Shown here piece by piece: positions 1 through 4,959 of a stretch of DNA of 5,902 bases (its first letter is position 1; the number at the start of each line of letters is the position of its first letter). The position numbers and the translations under genes were made by a program. The DNA comes from Desulfofustis sp. (GTDB lineage Bacteria > Desulfobacterota > Desulfobulbia > Desulfobulbales > Desulfocapsaceae), in the NCBI GenBank assembly GCA_030604345.1, contig JAUVWB010000120.1:1-5902 (forward strand). The letters are read 5' to 3'. Under the pieces are notes generated by a model, which saw nothing but the letters and a program-made list of their open reading frames with translations, did no database searches and was not told where the DNA came from.

Positions 1-689
1 ACCGAGTCTTCCCCGCTGATCAGACAACCGGAGATGTCCGTCCCCAAGGCAAAGGTGGCCGTCTGGAACAAGGAGACCTCGACTTCCTGGCCGACACCGC
101 TGCGTTCCCTGATGAACAGGGCGGCCATGACCCCGGCCAACAGACTTTGTGAGGTGATGGAGTCGCCATAGGCCGGCCTCGAGATGTTCGGAGCGCTGTC
201 CGCTTCATGCATCAGATCCATGACGCCGCTGCGGGCCCAGAAGGCGACCGAATCATACCCGCCGACGTTTTTATCGGGGCCGCGCAACCCATAACCGGTC
301 AGGTTGGCGTAGATGATGCGCGGGTTGACAGCCTGCAGGGTCTGATATCCGAGATTGAATTTTTCCATCTCGTAGGGGCGCAGGTTGTTGAGAAACACGT
401 CACCGCCGGCCACCAGGTCGTGGATGATCTTTTGTCCCTCCTCGGAGCCGAGGTTGACGGTGAGGCTCTTCTTGTTTCGATCCACATGCTCCCAGATGTA
501 GTTGATCTGGTGCGGACGAGCCCAGCCGGCCATGCCGCCGGCCAGCAGATAGCGCTGCAGATCGCCCCGTTTCGGCGGTTCAATGTGGATGACTTCGGCC
601 CCCCACCTGCCCATGAGCATACCGACAAGTGGCATGGCGAAAGCGCCGCCGACCTCGATGACCCTGATTCCTTCCAATCCCCTGTTCAT
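1..689 (-). CDS. CaiB/BaiF family (class III) CoA-transferase, N-terminal part, cut by window edge
   Basis: Reads from ATG at 689 leftward for 229 codons without a stop and leaves the window. The protein begins MNRGLEGIRVIEVGG and continues through MGRWGAEVIHIEPP (about residues 26-39), which is the family's characteristic opening (short gene-name strand, then 'lad.GAeVikvE.p'). Further family marks are VDRNKKSLTVNL (69-80), GGDVFLNNLRP (95-104) and NPRIIYANLTGYG (122-134). The expected catalytic aspartate is D176 in AYGDSITS, followed by the usual LLAGVMAALFIRERSG helix (183-198). These enzymes move CoA between carboxylic acids through an aspartyl-CoA anhydride, in the cytoplasm. The acid substrate cannot be told from this part (formyl, carnitine, succinyl and aromatic acid members all share it). 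The family's usual length is about 380-420 residues, so roughly 45% is missing. The start is supported by AGGAGG nine bases upstream. It is transcribed divergently from the rhodanese gene. Confidence 0.93.
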   Translation of the reverse strand, partial: MNRGLEGIRVIEVGGAFAMPLVGMLMGRWGAEVIHIEPPKRGDLQRYLLAGGMAGWARPHQINYIWEHVDRNKKSLTVNLGSEEGQKIIHDLVAGGDVFLNNLRPYEMEKFNLGYQTLQAVNPRIIYANLTGYGLRGPDKNVGGYDSVAFWARSGVMDLMHEADSAPNISRPAYGDSITSQSLLAGVMAALFIRERSGVGQEVEVSLFQTATFALGTDISGCLISGEDS

Positions 690-698
690 CCGGACGAT

Positions 699-704
699 CC
701 TCCT
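699..704 (-). promoter_or_regulatory. Shine-Dalgarno site of the CoA-transferase gene
   Basis: On the minus strand the sequence is AGGAGG, a full consensus ribosome binding site, with nine bases between it and the ATG at 689. It is the strongest such site in the window and fixes the start of the CoA-transferase. Confidence 0.85.
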
Positions 705-739
705 GTGAGCGGTGAGTGGGCGCAAGCGCCCGTGAGAGC

Positions 740-766
740 ATTGTCGATACTGCAATTGTCGACAAT
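740..766. promoter_or_regulatory. candidate GntR-type operator: palindrome ATTGTCGACAAT plus an upstream copy of its half
   Basis: ATTGTCGACAAT at 755-766 is a perfect 12-bp palindrome. Its left eight bases, ATTGTCGA, also occur at 740-747, fifteen bases earlier in the same orientation. The core TTGTCGACAA fits the TNGTNNNACNA pattern known for FadR/FCD-type GntR repressors, which commonly control acid and acyl-CoA metabolism. It lies 51-77 bases upstream of the CoA-transferase start and 55 bases before the candidate -35 of the rhodanese gene, so it would most naturally act on the CoA-transferase. No regulator gene is in the window. The binding family is inferred from the pattern alone. Confidence 0.45.
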
Positions 767-820
767 TTACCGACCGTGCCTGTGAAGGTCAAGCAGAATC
801 AACGAAACTGAGATTTGCTG

Positions 821-849
821 GAGACAGCGCTGGGAACCGTTCTTATAAT
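821..849 (+). promoter_or_regulatory. candidate sigma-70 promoter of the selenoprotein rhodanese
   Basis: A perfect TATAAT at 844-849 is preceded, at the ideal 17-base spacing, by GAGACA at 821-826, which matches four of six bases of TTGACA. Transcription would begin near 855-857, about 55 bases before the chosen start codon. This is the best promoter-like pair in the window, although the -35 element is weak. Confidence 0.5.
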
Positions 850-856
850 TTAGCCA

Positions 857-877
857 CGGTCACCCGAGCGGTGATCG
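857..877 (+). promoter_or_regulatory. 5'-end mRNA hairpin upstream of the rhodanese
   Basis: CGGTCACC (857-864) pairs with GGTGATCG (870-877) over eight consecutive base pairs, one of them G-U, leaving the five-base loop CGAGC. With a TATAAT at 844-849 the transcript would start almost exactly at the first paired base, so the mRNA would carry a hairpin at its extreme 5' end. That could protect the message or regulate it. The hairpin also buries the GTG at 871, which makes that codon an unlikely start. The pairing is seen directly; the role is inferred. Confidence 0.35.
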
Positions 878-909
878 TCTTCAGGGAACAATTGACAATG
901 GGGACTGAT

Positions 910-1305
910 ATGATGAAATGGTTCGTTCTCATGATCTGCTCGATGGCCATCGGTTGGGCGTTGCCGCTGGCGGCCGCCGACCGGCTGGTCATGGAGCAGC
1001 AGGATCTCCTTGAGCGACTGGGGTCGGAAGAGGTAGTGGTTATCGACGTGCGTACCGGCGGGGACTGGAGGAACAGCGATCGGAAAATTCGCGGCGCGAT
1101 CCGTGAGAATCCGGGAGATGTCGCTTCGTGGGCCGATCGTTACGACCAGAGGAAAACCATCGTTCTATACTGCGCCTGACCGAACGAGGCCACCAGTGCC
1201 AGTGTGGCACGGATGCTTTCCGATCGTGGCTTTACGTCGGTCTTCGCCCTCAAGGGCGGTTGGCGCCAATGGGACGATAACGGCTATCCCACCGAAGCCA
1301 AATAG
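910..1305 (+). CDS. exported single-domain rhodanese, selenoprotein with in-frame UGA (Sec) at the catalytic position
   Basis: The frame runs from ATG 910 to TAG 1303-1305 with one internal TGA at 1177-1179, giving 131 residues with selenocysteine at 90. Residues 1-23 look like a Sec signal peptide (MMKW, a hydrophobic stretch, then LAAA), so the enzyme should act in the periplasm. Rhodanese marks before the TGA are VVVIDVRTGGDW (42-53), IRGAIREN (60-67) and the strand IVLYC (84-88). After it, in the same frame, come PNEATSASVARML (91-103) and the closing LKGGWRQWDDNGYPTE (114-129). Counting back from Ser96, the TGA sits where ordinary rhodaneses carry the persulfide-forming cysteine (C-x5-S). 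Cysteine relatives, as I recall them, read YCxCPNEA. A SECIS-like hairpin follows. The likely role is sulfur or selenium transfer, or thiol redox chemistry; the substrate is unknown. GGGGA lies five bases before ATG 910. ATG 913 and ATG 898 (AGGGA, ten-base gap) are alternative starts. A recent nonsense mutation is possible but less likely. Confidence 0.85.
1177..1210 (+). promoter_or_regulatory. Sec UGA codon with bacterial SECIS-like hairpin
   Basis: After the TGA (1177-1179), GTGCCA (1196-1201) and TGGCAC (1205-1210) form a perfect six-base-pair stem closing the triloop GTG (1202-1204). Twenty-two bases separate the TGA from the loop. The bacterial SECIS pattern, as I recall it, asks for an apical loop of at least three bases with a G in its first two positions, about 16-37 bases after UGA, so this fits. 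The stem can be lengthened below by CC 1193-1194 with GG 1211-1212 around a bulged A. A weaker alternative pairs GCCAC 1189-1193 with GTGGC 1204-1208. The element would recruit SelB with Sec-tRNA. Confidence 0.65.
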
Positions 1306-1335
1306 CGATCGCTGACCGTTGACCGATCTCGGGTG

Positions 1336-1358
1336 AGTCTGCCGGCGACCGTCAGACT
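1336..1358. terminator. weak hairpin between convergent rhodanese and yhbY genes
   Basis: AGTCTG (1336-1341) pairs with CAGACT (1353-1358), and inside it CGG (1343-1345) pairs with CCG (1349-1351) around the loop CGA, with one C/T mismatch between the two stems. It lies 30 bases after the rhodanese stop and overlaps the yhbY stop codon, a place where a two-way terminator would be expected. No T-run follows on either strand, so it is not a convincing intrinsic terminator. A separate 10-bp palindrome, AGCGATCGCT, sits at 1304-1313 directly at the rhodanese stop. Confidence 0.25.
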
Positions 1359-1689
1359 AACGAACGATGATCCGCTTGTCTTTGGGACGCTTGGGGTTCG
1401 GGCGATAGAGCAGCAGCTTCTTGCCGATCAACTGGACGAGGTGGCTGCCGGTGTGCGCCGGGATCTCCAGGGAGGCTTGGTGTTTTTCGAGCGGTGCGGT
1501 GTTGAGAAGTTTCACCTTGATCAGCTCGTTGGTTTGCAGCGACGTTTCGATTTCCTGCAGTACCGTGGCCGTCAGACCCTCCTTGCCGATGTTTACCAGC
1601 GGGTTCAGCGCGTGTCCGTAACGGCGCAACTGCTTTTTCTGATCGTTGGTGAGCGGCCGTGGCGGTTTCTTCTTGGTATCAGTGGTCAT
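1357..1689 (-). CDS. yhbY: YhbY-family (CRM domain) ribosome-associated RNA-binding protein
   Basis: This 110-residue protein is a stand-alone CRM/YhbY domain, slightly longer than the roughly 97 residues of E. coli YhbY because of a lysine- and proline-rich N-terminal tail. The family order is present: LTNDQKKQLRRYGHALNPLV (13-32), the RNA-binding GxxG loop as GKEG (35-38) in NIGKEGLT, then an ELIKVKLLN strand, QLIGKKLLLYRP and a basic C-terminus rich in Lys and Arg. YhbY proteins associate with pre-50S ribosomal particles and are thought to help large-subunit assembly; here it would be cytoplasmic. Only a weak GAGA-type ribosome binding site precedes ATG 1689. It starts 31 bases after the TraB-family stop, so cotranscription with that gene is likely, and it converges with the rhodanese gene. 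Confidence 0.93.
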   Translation of the reverse strand: MTTDTKKKPPRPLTNDQKKQLRRYGHALNPLVNIGKEGLTATVLQEIETSLQTNELIKVKLLNTAPLEKHQASLEIPAHTGSHLVQLIGKKLLLYRPNPKRPKDKRIIVR

Positions 1690-1720
1690 ATGCTGTCTCT
1701 ATGTCTTGGGATTGTCTGGT

Positions 1721-2917
1721 TCAGCCGGCCAGGTTGGTGAAGATCTCGAAGCCTCCCACGTAGGTCCCGATGGCCGAACCGAGGCTGGTCAACAGAAACA
1801 CGAGAAAGACCCGTAACAGCTTGTTGCGCCACCAACCAAAGAACGTGGCCACATCTTCGGGGACCGTCTCGAACTCCAGAACCACCGGCGGTCTCATCAT
1901 AACCTGAACGAAAGCGGTGACATAACCGGCCCCGATCACCGGGGTGAGGCTGGTGAGGGGGGCGGCGACGAAAGCGCTGACGGTGGTTGCCGGGTGAGCC
2001 AGGGCAATCAATGCCCCGATGGACGAGGGGATGCCGTTGGCCAGTATCCAGAAGATGATATTATCCCCGGCCTCCTGCAGGCCATGGCGGTAGCCGATCA
2101 AGCCGATGGACGAAAGGATGAGCACGGGGATCAGCCAGCCAATGGTCTTCCACATCCTGGAGACCGGCGGAATCTCGTTTAAGGCCGGCAGTTGCGACCG
2201 CTGGTCGGTGGGCCAGCACCGCTTGATCCCGGCCACATGGCCGGCGCCAACCACGGCAACAACCCTCGACCCGGGTGCCGATTTGATCTTCTCCGCCAGA
2301 TAGATATCGCGTTCGTCGATCAGAACCCGCTTCAACTCCGGCAAGGCCTCCCCCAACTCCGCCATGAGGTCGCCGAGACTGTCATGGTTCTTCATCTCTT
2401 CGAGCTTTTTCTCGTCAATGGTCTCGGTGTCAAAGAGACTGGCCAACAGTGATGAGAGCAGGTACATCTTGCGCAGAAACGAGGTCGATTTCCAGGCCCG
2501 GCGCATGGTGACGCGAATGTCGCGGTCACAAAGGTGGACCTGGGCGCCCACCGCTTCTGCGGCCTTGGCTCCGGCCATCAATTCGGCGCCGGGTGACACC
2601 CCGAGTCGATCTCCCAGCCGTTTCTGGTAGGATGCCATCAGCAGCGAAACCAGCAGGGTTGACAGCTGTTTGTTCCTGATGATGGTCTTTAGATCGAGGT
2701 GCTGCCAGCGCTGCTCATCGTTGAGGGCGGCAAATCGTTTCTCGTCCAACTCCAGGCAGACGCAATCGGGTTTTTCGTCGGCGATGACCGTGCTGACCAG
2801 AGCGACCGATTGACGGGAGACATGAGCCGTACCGATAAGCAGGATGGTTCGCTGGCCATCCTCGAGCACATGGACATCTGGGGCGTAGTCCCGAGTGGGA
2901 AAACTGGTTTGGTTCAT
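1721..2917 (-). CDS. TraB/PrgY-family membrane protein
   Basis: From ATG 2917 this gives 398 residues. The soluble N-terminal half carries the TraB/PrgY (Tiki-like) signatures: ILLIGTAHVS with GTAH at 29-32, CLELDEKR (54-61) with the ELDxxR motif, GAELMAGAKAAE (110-121), LCDRDIRVT (129-137), IDERD (200-204) and VVGAGHVAGI (223-232). The paired GxxH motifs are conserved in this fold, and in animal Tiki proteins they bind metal for proteolysis. The C-terminal part has hydrophobic segments near 256-276, 287-308 and 368-388, so it should sit in the inner membrane. Enterococcal PrgY and TraB limit peptide pheromone activity, but the role of proteobacterial members is not established, and I do not assign a substrate. 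The frame is open further to ATG 3013, overlapping the mltD stop; that would add 32 Gly/Pro/Ala-rich residues encoded by hairpin-rich DNA. Neither start has a good ribosome binding site. Confidence 0.85.
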   Translation of the reverse strand: MNQTSFPTRDYAPDVHVLEDGQRTILLIGTAHVSRQSVALVSTVIADEKPDCVCLELDEKRFAALNDEQRWQHLDLKTIIRNKQLSTLLVSLLMASYQKRLGDRLGVSPGAELMAGAKAAEAVGAQVHLCDRDIRVTMRRAWKSTSFLRKMYLLSSLLASLFDTETIDEKKLEEMKNHDSLGDLMAELGEALPELKRVLIDERDIYLAEKIKSAPGSRVVAVVGAGHVAGIKRCWPTDQRSQLPALNEIPPVSRMWKTIGWLIPVLILSSIGLIGYRHGLQEAGDNIIFWILANGIPSSIGALIALAHPATTVSAFVAAPLTSLTPVIGAGYVTAFVQVMMRPPVVLEFETVPEDVATFFGWWRNKLLRVFLVFLLTSLGSAIGTYVGGFEIFTNLAG

Positions 2918-2948
2918 AGACTGGTATACATTGCCGGGCAGAACGGTG

Positions 2949-3003
2949 CCGGCAGCGGTAAGGCCTGCCGGCAGGCTGCGGGAAAGAGCGGGGCCGAGCC
3001 CGC
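2949..3003 (-). repeat. cluster of inverted repeats between mltD and the TraB-family gene
   Basis: Three overlapping or neighbouring inverted repeats occupy the 88-base gap. GCGGG (2988-2992) pairs with CCCGC (2999-3003); in the direction of mltD transcription this stem lies just past the stop and is followed by TCTTTCC, so it is a weak terminator candidate. GCCTGCCGGCAGGC (2963-2976) is a perfect 14-bp palindrome. CCGGCAG (2949-2955) pairs with CTGCCGG (2965-2971) across nine bases, an alternative fold sharing the palindrome. Mutually exclusive stems of this kind could partly end or tune read-through into the downstream gene. This also argues that the region is untranslated and that the TraB-family protein starts at 2917. 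Confidence 0.35.
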
Positions 3004-3005
3004 GG

Positions 3006-4733
3006 TTAGACATCGATCAGCTTGAGGCGATGGCCGGGGTGGATGACGTTTGATTTCAGATTATTCCACTTCTTGATATCGTTTGGCGAGGTGTTGAATC
3101 GCCGGGCGATGGTCCACAGGGAATCGCCGTTGCGTACTTCGTACCAGCGTGCCGAATCGACCGGTTTTTCCTGGCCCGGCGGCAGCTTCTTATTGGCGGC
3201 AAGAACCATCACCCTCGCCTCGTCGACTCTGTCGTCACGGGATGCCGATTGGACTTCTTGAGCACCGCTGCCCGCATCGCTGCCGCCCAGATAGAGCGCC
3301 AATTGTTGCCCGGCGGTAATCTGATGCACACTGGACAGGCCGTTCCAGGAGACGATGAGTTCGGGTGGAACCTGGTATTGGCGAGAGATCTTGGAGACCG
3401 TCTCCCCCCGTTTGACCGTGTGCATCACCAAGGCGTCGCCCGCCGCCGAGCGCGGATCGATGCCTTCCGGTAGGAGGCGATAGGCGATGGTTCGATAGGG
3501 GATACGGAGGCGTTTGCCGATCTGCAGCTTGCTGCTGGTCAGATTGTTGACTTTGAGCAGCGTGGTGGTGTTGATGTTGTACGTCCTGCAGATCTGTGAC
3601 AAGGTCTCGTTTTTACGGACAATATGTGTTTTGTAGTCGGTGCTGGCGACGGTGTGCAGCCGCGGCAGATTACGCTCGGCCAATTCCCTGGTCCCTCTGG
3701 GAATCTTTAACTCATACTGCTCGCAGTCAAGCGGCGTCTTGCCGCTGAGCAATTCCAGGTTGAGTTGCTTGAGCAGCGAAGTGTCGGAACCGGTAAGCAG
3801 GGCGGCCGCCTGAAAATCCAAGCCGGGTCCCACGGCGAGGGTTTCATAGGTCAGTGGCGGTTCATAGGCAATATTGGTGAAACCGTAGCGTTCGGGGTCC
3901 TTGGCGATGATGATGGCGGCGATCAGTTTCGGCACGTAGCGTTTTGTTTCCAGGTGCAAGTGGTTGCTTTGGGCAATCCTCCAGAAATCGGCGCAACCGG
4001 TTCGCTTCATGGCGTTGCGCATGGTCCCTGGGCCACCGTTGTAGGCGGCCACAGCCAGATACCAGTCACCGAACTCGTTGTACAGGTGCTTCAGGTAAGA
4101 CACGGCGGCCCTGGTGGATTTTTCGGCATCGCGTCGTTCGTCGAGGTAGGGAGAAACAGACAGTCCGTAATCGCGGCCGGTGCCGGCCATGAATTGCCAG
4201 AGACCGACCGCCTTGGCGCGAGACAAGGCGCGTTGGCTGAAGCCGCTCTCGATCATCGACAGGTAAGCAAGATCGAGGGGCAGGCCGGCTGCTTCCAACT
4301 CGGCGTGGATCATCGGCAGGTAGCGGCCGGAACGGCTCAGCCATTGGCTGAAATAGGGGCGCAATTTGCCTTGAAAGAGATCCAGATACATCTCTACCTG
4401 ACGATTGACCACCACCGGAAAGTCATACTGAATCTCGGTCGGCGTCTGAGCCTCAGTCACCGCGGTGAGGTGCGGTGTCTGCGGAGACTCCCAGGTCCCC
4501 GTCGAGGCCAGTGCCTCCAACTCCTGGTCGAGACAGATCTCCGATTCGACCGCCACCGGTTGCAGATCAGGGTCTTGTTCGGCCATGGACGTTTCTTCAG
4601 GGGAAAAGATGCCGTTATCCAGCCAGGTGAGATTGTCTTTGACCGAACAGCCTGAAGAGGTGAAAAGAATCAGAAAAAAGAGCGTGAGGAAGAGGTGATT
4701 CAATGCGGGCCGCTGCTGCATGTGTCGATTCAT
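3006..4733 (-). CDS. mltD: MltD-type membrane-bound lytic transglycosylase, lipoprotein with three LysM domains
   Basis: From ATG 4733 this is 575 residues. A signal peptide ends in the lipobox TSSGC, making Cys29 the lipidated residue, so the mature enzyme should be tethered to a membrane facing the periplasm. The transglycosylase domain spans about 135-265: catalytic Glu162 in MIESGF, GLWQFM (177-182), AVAAYNGGPG (227-236) and ETKRYVPK (262-269), all goose-type SLT (MltD) motifs. Three LysM peptidoglycan-binding repeats follow at about 368-413, 437-481 and 530-575, the last ending the protein. E. coli MltD is 452 residues with two LysM, so this one is longer. It cleaves the MurNAc-GlcNAc bond, forming 1,6-anhydroMurNAc. 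The frame is open to ATG 4814, but that would put 27 extra residues before the signal peptide. ATG 4721 is another possible start. No candidate start has a clear ribosome binding site. Confidence 0.92.
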   Translation of the reverse strand: MNRHMQQRPALNHLFLTLFFLILFTSSGCSVKDNLTWLDNGIFSPEETSMAEQDPDLQPVAVESEICLDQELEALASTGTWESPQTPHLTAVTEAQTPTEIQYDFPVVVNRQVEMYLDLFQGKLRPYFSQWLSRSGRYLPMIHAELEAAGLPLDLAYLSMIESGFSQRALSRAKAVGLWQFMAGTGRDYGLSVSPYLDERRDAEKSTRAAVSYLKHLYNEFGDWYLAVAAYNGGPGTMRNAMKRTGCADFWRIAQSNHLHLETKRYVPKLIAAIIIAKDPERYGFTNIAYEPPLTYETLAVGPGLDFQAAALLTGSDTSLLKQLNLELLSGKTPLDCEQYELKIPRGTRELAERNLPRLHTVASTDYKTHIVRKNETLSQICRTYNINTTTLLKVNNLTSSKLQIGKRLRIPYRTIAYRLLPEGIDPRSAAGDALVMHTVKRGETVSKISRQYQVPPELIVSWNGLSSVHQITAGQQLALYLGGSDAGSGAQEVQSASRDDRVDEARVMVLAANKKLPPGQEKPVDSARWYEVRNGDSLWTIARRFNTSPNDIKKWNNLKSNVIHPGHRLKLIDV

Positions 4734-4959
4734 TGCCAGATAGGTGCCGTTTCCGGCCACATTCACCCGCCATCGGCAAATGCGGCTTGAGTTATCGCCG
4801 TTAACAAGGTACATTCACCACAATTTTGCCGGTGCCCGTACAAATTGCATCAGTTAAACCCGAAGTGATTTTTATCGCAAGAAAATTGTTCACGAAAACC
4901 GTATTTGACGGTGTTTCCCATCGTTTTTTTCAACATCGTTCGTCGCCCGTCCCGAAACA
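4734..4959. promoter_or_regulatory. divergent intergenic region between mltD and the penicillin-binding protein gene
   Basis: This stretch is visibly richer in A and T from about 4820 to 4935 than the flanking genes, as expected for divergent promoters, but no pair is strong. For mltD, TTGCGA (4880-4875, minus) and TTAACT (4857-4852) are 17 bases apart, matching four and three consensus positions. For the penicillin-binding protein, TTGACG (4905-4910) has only a poor TTTCAA 17 bases downstream. ACCGT (4898-4902) and ACGGT (4908-4912) form a small hairpin overlapping that -35. A run of seven T lies at 4924-4930. The actual start sites cannot be settled by eye. Confidence 0.3.

Noticed and set aside
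207..785. 192-residue plus-strand frame
   Set aside because: It lies antisense to the CoA-transferase, whose opposite-strand frame has clear family motifs and a consensus ribosome binding site.
871..1179. 102-residue rhodanese fragment from GTG 871 ending at the TGA, taken as a complete or broken gene
   Set aside because: The conserved rhodanese C-terminal half continues in the same frame after the TGA with no frameshift, and the GTG lies inside a hairpin before the signal peptide. A Sec-containing gene explains all of it; a pseudogene remains only as an alternative.
1304..1313. 10-bp palindrome AGCGATCGCT at the rhodanese stop codon
   Set aside because: It is too short, with no T-run or repeat elsewhere in the window, to support a terminator or binding-site call on its own.
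1103..1315. 70-residue plus-strand frame overlapping the TGA region
   Set aside because: It is out of frame with the rhodanese, shows no family motif and is Arg/Pro-rich as expected for a shifted reading of GC-rich coding DNA.
3765..4655. 296-residue plus-strand frame
   Set aside because: It lies antisense to the MltD catalytic domain and is rich in Gly, His, Gln and Val with no recognisable motif; long antisense frames are common in GC-rich genes.
4865..4878. FNR/CRP-like half-palindrome GTGAT-TTTT-ATCGC in the mltD/PBP divergent region
   Set aside because: The outer positions of both half-sites deviate from the TTGAT-N4-ATCAA consensus, and AT-rich promoter DNA gives such matches by chance.
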